From Moorena bouillonii PNG (GTDB taxonomy: Bacteria > Cyanobacteriota > Cyanobacteriia > Cyanobacteriales > Coleofasciculaceae): a stretch of DNA of 64,000 bases. The stretch's first letter is position 1. Every line of letters starts with the position of its first letter. The translations under genes were made by a program, and so were the position numbers. The DNA is taken from the NCBI RefSeq assembly GCF_001942495.1, contig NZ_MKZS01000001.1, forward strand, positions 3,735,613 through 3,799,612, in the 5' to 3' direction. The notes beneath the pieces are model-generated. The model did no database searches. It was not told the origin of the DNA and worked only from the letters and a program-made list of their open reading frames with translations. This document shows, piece after piece, positions 1 through 8,300 of the stretch.

Positions 1-90
1 CCCCATCTCCCCATCCCCCCATCTCCCCATCTCCCCATCTCCCCATCTCCCCATCTCCCCATCTCCCCATACTTCCCATACTTCCATCTC
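1..90. repeat. short tandem repeat array, ccccatct unit
   Basis: Near-perfect tandem copies of an 8-base unit (ccccatct), degenerating toward acttccc near the end. It lies just past the stop of the VKOR gene and runs off the window start. Short repeat arrays of this kind sit in many intergenic spaces of this window. No coding content. Confidence 0.9.
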
Positions 91-111
91 TTTACCTTTT
101 GCCTTCAAATC

Positions 112-1104
112 CTAGGATCGTCCTGGCAAATAGTACTTAAAGTCCCTTGAGCCTTTATAGTCAGTGACATTAGCCAATTCTTCTAGAGTTTGGACACCAG
201 GAAGCAATTCGCCATTAATTTGCCAAGTAGGATAGGATTTAATTCCAGCAGCGATACAAGCTTCTGTCTGAGCATTTTTGCCATCACGAGCACACTCTAT
301 ATAATTGATTTGAGAGAATGCCTGTTTTCCAAACAGTTGCTTCTGCTCATAGCAGTGGGGACACCAGTAAGCTCCGTATTTCTTAGCACCAACCTCAGTC
401 AAATGACGCGCCAGATCAATTTCCGATTGACCAGAGGTTGTGTTAACTTTCCAGCCACCAATCGCTGCGTTTGGCGCACCAGAGGCTGTGGGAATTGGAC
501 CACCATTGTCTGCTGATGTAGCCACGGATTCCCCAACATTAGCATAAACGCCTAAGGTACCTACCAAGGTGATCATGCCCACGATCAGACCGATAAAGAA
601 AATTTGACCAATATCTTCCCAACTTCGACCCACAAGGGTTAGGACTAGCAGGCTAATGGCAAATAATGCTGAAGTGATGCAGTATATACAGAGTGCTTGG
701 ATCTCAAATGCCAGCAAGTACATCAAGTAGCTACTGAACACTGTCATAGCTGCTGCACCTGCCAACAGCAGTAACCAAGTCCAATTTTCTAGTTTTGAGC
801 GAAGTCCTTTCTTTGGGTCTCCCTTTACTAACAAGGGAGCCAAGGCAAATGTAGCCATACTGGTGTATGCCAAGAAACCAAACAAGGTTAGTGGCAGACC
901 AAATATACTAGCATAAGGGCTGGAAAGGACATCATTACAGCTGGAAGCATTAGCTGCACCCGCGCTGCAAACTGCAGTACCACCTGTCAGTTTAACCACA
1001 GTCAGATAAGCAGTTAACAGGGCACCCACGACAGCGATCGCAGCAATCAGCTGACGGGACCAACGATAAATCCAGGGGGCAGAACGCCTGCGACTTACAC
1101 TCAT
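112..1104 (-). CDS. VKOR-thioredoxin fusion, disulfide-bond forming membrane protein
   Basis: A 330-aa vitamin K epoxide reductase homologue fused to a C-terminal thioredoxin-like domain, the architecture known from cyanobacterial VKOR. It oxidises cysteines of exported or lumenal proteins and passes electrons to quinone. Seen: several membrane segments between residues ~18 and ~190; the VKOR loop cysteines C46 and C56; the quinone-side CxxC at C139/C142 (CIYC); then a soluble domain with the redox motif C248-P-H-C251 and the YPTW cis-proline loop. All six expected cysteines are present, so the protein should be active. The start ATG gives a basic N-terminus before the first membrane helix. 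It is monocistronic, with its 3' end facing the repeat array at the window edge. Confidence 0.93.
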   Translation of the reverse strand: MSVSRRRSAPWIYRWSRQLIAAIAVVGALLTAYLTVVKLTGGTAVCSAGAANASSCNDVLSSPYASIFGLPLTLFGFLAYTSMATFALAPLLVKGDPKKGLRSKLENWTWLLLLAGAAAMTVFSSYLMYLLAFEIQALCIYCITSALFAISLLVLTLVGRSWEDIGQIFFIGLIVGMITLVGTLGVYANVGESVATSADNGGPIPTASGAPNAAIGGWKVNTTSGQSEIDLARHLTEVGAKKYGAYWCPHCYEQKQLFGKQAFSQINYIECARDGKNAQTEACIAAGIKSYPTWQINGELLPGVQTLEELANVTDYKGSRDFKYYLPGRS

Positions 1105-1205
1105 AATCTAGATAATGAGGAATAGGGGTTGCTTGAAATTTCTAACTACTACGTTATCAAGTCAAACAACCAATAGACAGAAATCAAGTTAACATACTGT
1201 TGAAA

Positions 1206-1302
1206 GCCAACCTTCACCCTTCACCCTTCACCCTTCAACCTTCACCCTTTAACCTTCAACCTTTAACCTTCAACCTTCAACCTTCAACCTTCAACCTTCA
1301 AA
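1206..1302. repeat. heptamer array (cttcaac/cttcacc)
   Basis: About a dozen tandem copies of a 7-base unit, cttcaac with cttcacc and ctttaac variants, between the start of the VKOR gene and the 3' end of the BtpA gene. It touches the BtpA stop codon, so it may shape the 3' end of that transcript. Confidence 0.9.
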
Positions 1303-2128
1303 CAATTGGTTTTTGTTCTTGTTTAGCAGACACACTACTGCGTACTGCTTCCACAAATTGACTGACCCGAATCGGGTCAATAGGTTGATCAATTTGTCCA
1401 CGACGCTTGAGGGAACTAGAGACAATTACCCCATCAGCATATTGCATCAGGGTGGAAATATTTTCCCAATTAGCGCCACTGCCAATAAACACTGGTTTGC
1501 CCTTAGCCGCCGCCGAGGCTAACACCAGATCTTGAGGATTGGTAGGAGTACCGGTTCCCCAGCCAGAGAGAATCACACCATCAGCTAACCCCCGCTCTAT
1601 GGTTTCTTGTACAGCTATGGTGATATTGGGTGACTCCAAAGGTTGTCCATGTTTGACTAGAACATCAGCAAGAATCTTAACATCACTACCCAGTGCCCGA
1701 CGGTAGCGCAAGAGTGTATGAGCCTGTCCCTCAATTAACCCCTGGTCTGTTGCCATAATCCCAGTCAGAACATTAACGCGGATAAATTTAGCCCCTACAC
1801 AAGTAGCAATTGCCAAAGCACTATGAGCATCATTGCGCAAAATATTGATCCCTATTGGTATAGGAACCAGGTTCATAAGTCGCTCGACTATGATCGTCAT
1901 GGTACTGACTACTGCTGGATCGACCTGGTTTTTGGTAAATGGGGCGTCGAAAAAATTCTCAACAATCACCCCATCCACTCCACCAGAGCCTAAGGCGGTG
2001 ACCTCTTGCTCGGCTCGGTCAATGACAGCTTGCAGGCTACCCCCCCAGCGCGGGGAAGTAGGGAGTGGCAGCAAATGCACAACTCCTATGATCGGATTCG
2101 GTGTCTGGAAAATTTGCTCTAAGTTCAC
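1298..2128 (-). CDS. btpA: BtpA family protein (photosystem I accumulation)
   Basis: A 276-aa protein of the BtpA/SgcQ family, a TIM-barrel-type fold of unknown catalysis. In Synechocystis, BtpA is a thylakoid-associated protein needed for stable photosystem I reaction-centre proteins. Seen: the N-terminal GVVHLLPLP block, GVDGVIVENFFDAPF near residues 50-65, INILRND near residue 100, and a glycine-rich C-terminal block (VFIGSGANWEN, YADGVIVSSSLK) typical of the family. Length matches the usual ~270-280 aa and the start ATG is unambiguous. It stands alone, with a 905-bp noncoding stretch upstream. The assignment rests on recognised family motifs; the molecular function is not visible from sequence. 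Confidence 0.88.
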   Translation of the reverse strand: MNLEQIFQTPNPIIGVVHLLPLPTSPRWGGSLQAVIDRAEQEVTALGSGGVDGVIVENFFDAPFTKNQVDPAVVSTMTIIVERLMNLVPIPIGINILRNDAHSALAIATCVGAKFIRVNVLTGIMATDQGLIEGQAHTLLRYRRALGSDVKILADVLVKHGQPLESPNITIAVQETIERGLADGVILSGWGTGTPTNPQDLVLASAAAKGKPVFIGSGANWENISTLMQYADGVIVSSSLKRRGQIDQPIDPIRVSQFVEAVRSSVSAKQEQKPIV

Positions 2129-2246
2129 AATCGTGGGATATTTGGAAGCCCCATCTCATCAGGGAGCGGGGAGGAAAAGCTACAGATAGAGGGAACCAGC
2201 GCCCCCTGTAGAAAACTTGGGAATTGAGAGTAGGGTCGGATGCCTT

Positions 2247-2300
2247 GTCTTGATGCAGTCGCTCATGGGGGTTTCCCCCAAGACCGCGCTGCATCGCTTT
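2247..2300 (-). repeat. dispersed palindromic repeat (gcgatgcag...ctgcatcaagac family)
   Basis: One copy of a ~55-bp dispersed repeat that recurs at 4801-4904 (interrupted), 20933-20972 (partial), 35535-35590 and 44998-45054 (diverged). It starts gtcttgatgcag, has a central gggggtttccccc hairpin, and ends ctgcatcgcttt. All copies are intergenic. Confidence 0.75.
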
Positions 2301-2903
2301 CTGGCATCGGTCTACCACTGGCATTAATGGTAAAGCTATGGTGCTTACCCTTTTGATTACACCTGGGATTTAGTTCTCCCGGTTGCTAAAACCAGTTGCT
2401 AAAACCAATTGTATCGGTCAGTGCTATCCCCAAAGCAAGCACCTTAATTCCTGAAGACGATTTCTAGTGGTGGTAGGTTAACAGAGGTGAGCCCTAAAAC
2501 TACTACATCTGTTTTGAATGCCTACTTATTCTAGGTCAAGGGTAAAATAGGATTATATATAGTACCAGTAGATTGTACCTTTGTCCTGTCAACTTTGAGC
2601 TTTTCGAGCTGCTTGTGGTTAAGAGCCCAGATCAGCACTACTCGATTTAATCCCTGTAGGAGCTCAGCCCCCCGCTCCCCCATAGAGGGAGCTTACCAAC
2701 ACGAGCCCGTTGGAGTCACGATCCCCGCGAGCCCATGATTTTCTGTGAGGGATATTTTTAGATTTCCTCATATTTTTTTGAATATTTTAATAAAATTTAA
2801 TTTAGAATGAGTGTATAGGTTTTCATAGTGAAATCAACATGGAACATCAGTACTAGTAGATTAGGAGAGCAGATATAGAAGTTGAGCACATCACTTACAC
2901 ACT

Positions 2904-2963
2904 AAGCTCAATCACACCAAGCTCAATCACACCAAGCTCAATCACACCAAGCTTAATCAATGG
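2904..2963. repeat. 15-bp tandem repeat
   Basis: Three exact copies of aagctcaatcacacc (2904-2918, 2919-2933, 2934-2948) plus a degenerate fourth, about 70 bases upstream of the rimO start, so probably inside its leader or promoter region. Confidence 0.88.
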
Positions 2964-3033
2964 TGTAAGGTTCTGCTAAAGGGCAGTAGGTGATGTGACT
3001 AAGCGGTAGTAAATATAATAAGATGATTAATGA

Positions 3034-4356
3034 ATGGGCAAAAAGCCAACTGTAGCAATATCTCACTTGGGCTGCGAGAAAAATCGCATTGATACCGAAC
3101 ATATGCTGGGTCTGCTGGTTCAGGCAGGATACCAGGTTGATGCCAATGACGAATTAGCTGACTATGTTATTGTAAATACCTGTAGTTTTATAGAAGAAGC
3201 GCGGCGAGAATCAGTCCGCACGCTGGTAGAACTGGCGGAAGCTGATCAAAAAATTGTGATCACCGGCTGTATGGCTCAACACTTCCAAAGCCAATTATTG
3301 GAAGAGTTGCCAGAGGCAGTGGCAGTGGTGGGCACCGGGGACTACCATAAAATAGTAGATGTAATCCAAAGAGTAGAAACAGGCGATCGCGTTCAAGAGG
3401 TTTCTACTGAACCAACCTACATTGCTGACGAAACAACGCCACGCTACCGAACAACTTCTGAAGGGGTGGCTTACCTGCGGGTGGCAGAAGGCTGTGATTA
3501 CCGCTGTTCATTCTGTATCATTCCGCACCTCCGGGGAAAGCAGCGATCGCGTACCATAGAATCTATTGTTGCGGAAGCTGAGCAGTTGGCATCTCAAGGG
3601 GTTCAAGAGCTGATTTTAATTTCCCAAATTACCACCAACTATGGTTTAGACATATACGGCAAACCCAAACTAGCAGAACTGCTGAGAGCATTAGGTGAAG
3701 TAGACATCCCCTGGATTCGGATCCACTACGCCTATCCCACGGGTTTAACCCCATCCGTGATTAAAGCCATTCACGAAACTCATAATGTTCTTCCTTATCT
3801 CGATTTGCCTCTACAGCACTCCCATCCAGAAATCCTCCGCTCCATGAACCGTCCTTGGCAGGGACGAGTAAATGACGCTATAATCACGCAACTAAAAACT
3901 GCACTTCCTGATGCAGTGTTGCGAACCACCTTTATTGTCGGGTTTCCCGGCGAGACAGAGCAGCACTTTGAACACTTGCTGGAATTTGTCCAGCATCATG
4001 AATTTGACCATGTTGGAGTGTTTACCTTTTCTGCGGAGGAGGGAACAGCAGCATACAAATTGCCTAATCAGTTGCCCCAAGGGGTGATGGATGCCAGACG
4101 GGATGCCCTGATGGCAGTTCAACAACCGATTTCCTTGAAAAAAAATCAAAACTGTCTGGGCAAGATAGTTGATGTTCTCATAGAACAAGAAAATCCCTTA
4201 ACGGGTGAATTTATTGGTCGCAGTGCCAGATTTGCCCCTGAGGTGGATGGATTGGTCTACGTTCAAGGTGATGCCTCTTTAGGAACCATAGTAACAGTAG
4301 AAATTACTGATTCTGATGTCTACGACTTGTATGGTTCTGTAGTACTACCTCCGTAA
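3034..4356 (+). CDS. rimO: ribosomal protein S12 methylthiotransferase RimO
   Basis: A 440-aa radical-SAM methylthiotransferase that modifies the conserved aspartate of ribosomal protein S12. Domains in order: N-terminal UPF0004 domain with the three cluster cysteines C14, C50 and C79; radical-SAM domain with the CxxxCxxC triad C154/C158/C161; C-terminal TRAM domain (from ~residue 370) ending in YDLYGSVV. Length and motifs match RimO rather than MiaB. The next gene on the same strand is a CrhR-type helicase; in Synechocystis sp. PCC 6803 rimO and crhR form a known dicistronic operon, which supports both calls. Here they are unusually far apart (829 bp), so co-transcription is possible but not shown. 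Confidence 0.95.
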   Translation: MGKKPTVAISHLGCEKNRIDTEHMLGLLVQAGYQVDANDELADYVIVNTCSFIEEARRESVRTLVELAEADQKIVITGCMAQHFQSQLLEELPEAVAVVGTGDYHKIVDVIQRVETGDRVQEVSTEPTYIADETTPRYRTTSEGVAYLRVAEGCDYRCSFCIIPHLRGKQRSRTIESIVAEAEQLASQGVQELILISQITTNYGLDIYGKPKLAELLRALGEVDIPWIRIHYAYPTGLTPSVIKAIHETHNVLPYLDLPLQHSHPEILRSMNRPWQGRVNDAIITQLKTALPDAVLRTTFIVGFPGETEQHFEHLLEFVQHHEFDHVGVFTFSAEEGTAAYKLPNQLPQGVMDARRDALMAVQQPISLKKNQNCLGKIVDVLIEQENPLTGEFIGRSARFAPEVDGLVYVQGDASLGTIVTVEITDSDVYDLYGSVVLPP

Positions 4357-4800
4357 ACAAGCCACAGGCTTTAACTAGGGGCTGGAATTAAAAACTCCAC
4401 CACTAGGGGAAGTAATCTGGTCAATCCTGAACCAGAAATGATCCTTGGTCTTTTAGATTATGGAGCTGTAAACAAGGTGTCTAGCCTTGTCAAAAGCAGG
4501 TGTCTGTCGCCCATAGTCATGGCACACTAAAGCGCACACTAAACGGCACACTTAAAAGACCTGGTTAGGGGGTAAAAACTAGCTTAGCGGTGCATCAAGT
4601 CAGCTTTGAGGGTTAAATTTGGGATGATTTACCCCACCCCAATCCAACGGGCAATACCTAGGTAAGGAGCCACCCTCAACCTGACAACTGTGTCTAGGGC
4701 ATTAACCATTGCGTCTGTAAGACGTGTTCTAGTGGGATGAACCTAATCTCAAGCTTTTAGACACACTAAATAGGTCGCAACAGACCCCAGCTGATGGTGA

Positions 4801-4904
4801 CAGCGATGCAGAGGTGCGACCCGTGGCGAATTTAATTCTTAACGCGGAAAGCGCACCATTACCGACCTGAGGGGGTTTAAGCCAAAGCGCGACTGCATCA
4901 AGAC
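4801..4904 (+). repeat. dispersed palindromic repeat interrupted by 46-bp repeat
   Basis: Begins cagcgatgcag and ends gactgcatcaagac like the uninterrupted copy at 35535-35590, but a 46-bp unit (4812-4857) plus a few bases sits right after gatgcag. It therefore looks like one repeat family nested in another. Confidence 0.7.
4812..4857 (+). repeat. 46-bp REP-like repeat, copy 1
   Basis: Identical to 4937-4982. The ends are inverted (ggtgcg / cgcacc) and the middle holds the palindrome gaatttaattc, so the RNA can fold as a hairpin. Confidence 0.9.
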
Positions 4905-4936
4905 TAGGTGCAACTTATGAGTTGATGCCTATCAAC

Positions 4937-4982
4937 AGGTGCGACCCGTGGCGAATTTAATTCTTAACGCGGAAAGCGCACC
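4937..4982 (+). repeat. 46-bp REP-like repeat, copy 2
   Basis: Exact second copy of the 4812-4857 unit, about 200 bases upstream of the helicase start codon. It has the same inverted ends and central palindrome. Confidence 0.9.
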
Positions 4983-5185
4983 TAACCAAATGGGTGGAAA
5001 CTAAACCGCTTTCTACTCATGTAATCTCATCATAGGTTTGTCAAGGCAAAATCCATGGTGAGTCAAAGCTGATGGCTCACTGTCTTTATAGCCATGACAG
5101 TGTTTCCTCACACGTTCAACTACTAACTTTCTGACTTACCAGAAAAAAAACCACAACTAACCAACGAAAAATCGAAAAATAACTT

Positions 5186-6595
5186 ATGACCGTTTCTTTC
5201 CAAAGCCTGGGATTGTCTGAAACTTGTGTAAGCCAACTCGAAAAAATCGGCTTCACTACACCTACTACTATCCAAGCCCAAGCTATTCCTGAACTGCTCA
5301 ATGGCCATGATGTACTCGGTATGTCTCAAACCGGTACTGGCAAAACAGCAGCGTTTTCCCTACCAATGCTAGATCGCATTGACTTGGACAAGCGAACCGT
5401 ACAAGCCTTAATTCTAACCCCAACCCGAGAGTTAGCCCAGCAAGTTAACCAAGCGATTCGGGACTTCAGTGAGGACCGTCGATTGCATATACTAACCGTC
5501 TGCGGTGGTCAGTCCATTGAGCGGCAAATTCGGATGCTCTACAAAGGCGCTCAGATTGTGGTAGGAACTCCCGGACGGGTGATTGACTTGCTAGACCGGG
5601 GAGACCTGAAGCTGGAAAACCTGAGCTGGGTGGTACTCGATGAAGCCGATGAAATGTTAAGCATGGGCTTTATCGATGATGTTAAGAAAATCCTGCAACA
5701 GACTCCCGAAGAGCGTCAGACTACTTGCTTCTCAGCAACTATGCCCCGGCCAATTCAGGACCTAGTCAGCAAATTCCTGAAATCCCCCGTCACTGTTAAA
5801 GTTCAGCAATCGAAAGCAGCACCAGCGCGCATTGAACAGCGAGTTTACATGGTACCCCGTGGCTGCTCCAAAATCAGGGCTCTCCATCCGATTCTGGAAC
5901 TGGAAGACCCAGAAGCTTCAATCATTTTTGTGCGAACACGAAAAGCGGCTGCTGAACTAACCAACCAATTACAAGCGGCTGGTCACAGTGTGGATGAGTA
6001 CCACGGTGATTTGAGTCAGAGTCAGCGGGAGCGGTTATTGTATCGGTTCCGGAAAAATCAAGTGCGTTGGGTAGTAGCAACCGATATTGCTGCCCGTGGT
6101 CTAGATGTGGATCATCTGACCCATGTGATCAATTTTGACCTGCCGGATCAAGTAGAAAGCTATATTCACCGCATTGGTCGTACCGGTCGTGCTGGTAAGA
6201 CAGGAACAGCAATTACCCTGATTCAACCTTTTGAACGCCGTAAACTCTACCAGATTGAGCGCAAGGTGCGGCAAAGGTTGGAAGTTACCCGGATTCCGAC
6301 CCGCTCACAAATTGAGACCCGGCGCTTAGAAAGACTGCAGGCAGAGTTACGGGAAGCTTTATCAGGGGAACGGATGGCTTCTTTCTTGCCAGTTGTACGG
6401 GAATTGGAAGAAGAATATGATGCTCATGCGATCGCAGCGGCAGCATTGCAATTGTTCTATGACAAAACTCAACCCCCCATTAGTGACGATATCGAAGAAC
6501 GAATGGTGGAACGTCCCAAACTGCGGCTTAACACAGACAAACGCCATCGCACAGAAAAACCCAGAAAGCCTGTGATTCAGAATCAGTCAAGATAA
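5186..6595 (+). CDS. crhR: DEAD-box ATP-dependent RNA helicase (CrhR-like)
   Basis: A 469-aa DEAD-box helicase that unwinds RNA duplexes with ATP. Motifs in order: Q-motif (GFTTPTTIQAQAIP, from ~residue 24), Walker A SQTGTGKTA, PTRELA, TPGR, DEAD (VLDEADEML), SAT, then the second RecA domain with IIFVRT, ATDIAARGLDV and HRIGRTGRAG. A basic ~90-aa tail follows, as in CrhR/CshA-type enzymes. The cyanobacterial homologue CrhR is redox- and cold-responsive and lies behind rimO, as here. The ATG start gives MTVSFQSLGL, the usual N-terminus. The call as CrhR rather than another DeaD-type helicase rests on the rimO neighbour and on size. Confidence 0.9.
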   Translation: MTVSFQSLGLSETCVSQLEKIGFTTPTTIQAQAIPELLNGHDVLGMSQTGTGKTAAFSLPMLDRIDLDKRTVQALILTPTRELAQQVNQAIRDFSEDRRLHILTVCGGQSIERQIRMLYKGAQIVVGTPGRVIDLLDRGDLKLENLSWVVLDEADEMLSMGFIDDVKKILQQTPEERQTTCFSATMPRPIQDLVSKFLKSPVTVKVQQSKAAPARIEQRVYMVPRGCSKIRALHPILELEDPEASIIFVRTRKAAAELTNQLQAAGHSVDEYHGDLSQSQRERLLYRFRKNQVRWVVATDIAARGLDVDHLTHVINFDLPDQVESYIHRIGRTGRAGKTGTAITLIQPFERRKLYQIERKVRQRLEVTRIPTRSQIETRRLERLQAELREALSGERMASFLPVVRELEEEYDAHAIAAAALQLFYDKTQPPISDDIEERMVERPKLRLNTDKRHRTEKPRKPVIQNQSR

Positions 6596-6699
6596 GATAG
6601 ACAAAGATGAAGTGTAAAGGATGAAGGCGTATTGGATGAAGTAGCAAAATATACCAGTTGCTGAGTAAGCAACAATAATCAATGGGAGGGTTGACATAT

Positions 6700-6772
6700 C
6701 ATAACCTTCATGCTTCATGCTTCATGCTTCATACTTCACACTTCACACTTGATACTTCACCCTTAATACTTC
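6700..6772. repeat. heptamer array (cttcatg/cttcaca)
   Basis: Tandem 7-base units cttcatg, drifting to cttcaca and cttgata, fill the space just upstream of the thrC start codon (GTG at 6784). It leaves little room for a normal promoter close to the gene. Confidence 0.85.
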
Positions 6773-6783
6773 CCTAACCAAAC

Positions 6784-7914
6784 GTGGCTTCAAGTCTGTC
6801 TGTTTCTGATTCCTCTACTGTAAGTGGTGGCATTTCTACTTCGCTCAACTGGCCTGGCTTAGTTGAGGCTTACCGTACTTATTTGCCAGTCACTGACTCC
6901 ACACCAGTGGTAACCTTACTCGAAGGTAATACTCCTCTAATTCCTGTCCCCACTATTGCCAAAATTATTGGCAGAGGAGTAAAGGTACTGGTGAAATATG
7001 ACGGTCTCAATCCTACCGGTAGTTTTAAAGACCGGGGCATGACCATGGCGATTTCAAAAGCTAAGGAAGCAGGAGACCAGGCGGTAATCTGTGCTAGTAC
7101 CGGAAATACCTCGGCATCAGCAGCAGCCTATGCTCGTCGAGGGGGAATGCGGGCATTTGTAATTGTTCCTGATGGTTATGTGGCTCTGGGGAAATTAGCC
7201 CAAGCGTTGGTATATGGAGCAACAGTAATAGCGATTAAGGGAAATTTTGATGACTGCTTGAAAATTGTCCAGGAAATGGCATCAAAGTATCCCGTGACCT
7301 TGGTCAATTCCCTCAATCCTTATCGGTTAGAAGGTCAAAAGACAGCTGCGTTTGAGATAGTGGACAACTTAGGTGATGCTCCTGATTGGCTGTGCATACC
7401 AGTTGGCAATGCTGGCAATATTTGTGCCTACTGGATGGGATTTTGCGAGTACCATCAGCAGGGGAAATGCGATCGCTTACCCCAAATGATGGGATTTCAA
7501 GCATCTGGAGCATCTCCGATTGTCGCTGGCAAAGTCCTAGAGCATCCCGAAACCATTGCAACGGCAATTCGGGTGGGCAACCCGGCTAGCTGGAAAAAAG
7601 CGATCGCAGCCCAAGAAGCTAGTAAAGGGGCATTTAATAGCGTTACCGATCAAGAAATTTTAGATGCCTATCGGTTATTGGCATCCCAAGAAGGAATTTT
7701 TTGTGAACCAGCGAGCGCCACATCAGTCGCTGGTTTGTTGAAAGTAAAAGACCAGGTGCCCACAGGAGCAACCGTGGTTTGTGTACTGACTGGTAATGGT
7801 CTCAAAGATCCAGATACTGCAATCGCGCACAGCAACAACCCATTGACAGAAGGGATTGAGCCCACAACTGCTGCTGTAGCAGAGGTGATGGGGTTAAAGC
7901 CGAAAGAGGCTTAA
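6784..7914 (+). CDS. thrC: threonine synthase
   Basis: A 376-aa PLP enzyme converting O-phospho-homoserine to threonine. Seen: the PLP-lysine motif [11 protein letters not shown] with K82; the [14 protein letters not shown] block that binds the substrate phosphate; the glycine-rich cofactor loop ([15 protein letters not shown]); and the C-terminal [12 protein letters not shown] block. This is the short, bacterial-type enzyme without an N-terminal SAM-binding extension. The start is GTG; a ~30-residue serine-rich leader precedes the conserved part, so a slightly later start cannot be excluded. No operon partner: repeat DNA lies on both sides. Confidence 0.95.
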   Translation: MASSLSVSDSSTVSGGISTSLNWPGLVEAYRTYLPVTDSTPVVTLLEGNTPLIPVPTIAKIIGRGVKVLVKYDGLNPTGSFKDRGMTMAISKAKEAGDQAVICASTGNTSASAAAYARRGGMRAFVIVPDGYVALGKLAQALVYGATVIAIKGNFDDCLKIVQEMASKYPVTLVNSLNPYRLEGQKTAAFEIVDNLGDAPDWLCIPVGNAGNICAYWMGFCEYHQQGKCDRLPQMMGFQASGASPIVAGKVLEHPETIATAIRVGNPASWKKAIAAQEASKGAFNSVTDQEILDAYRLLASQEGIFCEPASATSVAGLLKVKDQVPTGATVVCVLTGNGLKDPDTAIAHSNNPLTEGIEPTTAAVAEVMGLKPKEA

Positions 7915-7946
7915 AGATGAGTGGTAACGTCGGTTGTTAGGTTGAA

Positions 7947-8106
7947 GGTTAGTCGGTTGTTCCCGTAGCGTGGCCAATAGGCCAAGGTTAGTCGGTTGTT
8001 CCCGTAGCGTGGCCAATAGGCCAAGGTTAGTCGGTTGTTCCCGTAGCGTGGCCAATAGGCCAAGGTTAGTCGGTTGTTCCCGTAGCGTGGCCAATAGGCC
8101 AAGGTT
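7947..8106. repeat. 39-bp tandem repeat, four copies
   Basis: Four near-identical 39-bp units containing cgtagcgtggccaa followed by taggccaa, starting just past the thrC stop. The unit length is a multiple of three and has no stop in two minus-strand frames, so long artificial reading frames appear (MATLREQP...). The core is shared with the 37-bp units at 34023-34300 and copies at 54117-54242. Confidence 0.93.
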
Positions 8107-8199
8107 TAGCTAATCCAGCGAGATTAGCCCTATAGCAATGTTCGTAATGGTGTTTCCAAATTTAAGGAACGAAGCGATTCAGCGCGGTCTTTCATAACT

Positions 8200-8241
8200 G
8201 TTCCCGATTCCCGATTCCCGATTCCCGATTCCCGATTCCCT
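8200..8241. repeat. heptamer array (gattccc)
   Basis: Five tandem copies of gattccc about 60 bases upstream of the DUF433-like gene. The same unit fills the element at 36657-36806. Confidence 0.9.
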
Positions 8242-8300
8242 GTTTCCATCAATCCTAGTAGAGCATCTCATTTCAAAACACTATCGCCATCAAATTACTT

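Larger units (their letters stand above)
2129..3033. other. 905-bp intergenic region with dispersed repeats
   Basis: I see no convincing gene here. It contains a dispersed palindromic repeat (2247-2300), a hairpin-like GC-rich stretch near 2660-2700 (ctcccccat followed by agagggag), and three tandem 15-bp units at 2904-2948 with a degenerate fourth. The 5' region of rimO must lie in its right-hand end. Confidence 0.6.
4357..5185. other. 829-bp spacer between rimO and the helicase gene
   Basis: No gene seen. It carries a dispersed palindromic repeat interrupted by a 46-bp REP-like unit (4801-4904) and a second exact copy of that unit (4937-4982). If rimO and the helicase are co-transcribed as in Synechocystis, this stretch is the processed intercistronic RNA and helicase leader. 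The helicase start at 5186 has only a weak upstream Shine-Dalgarno candidate. Confidence 0.6.

Noticed and set aside
7894-8102. Two overlapping minus-strand frames of 63-66 codons (MATLREQP... type)
   Set aside because: They are produced by the 39-bp tandem repeat, whose length is divisible by three; the sequence is the same intergenic repeat found elsewhere.
7947-8106. CRISPR-like regular repeat
   Set aside because: Units are directly adjacent with no unique spacers, and no cas gene is near.
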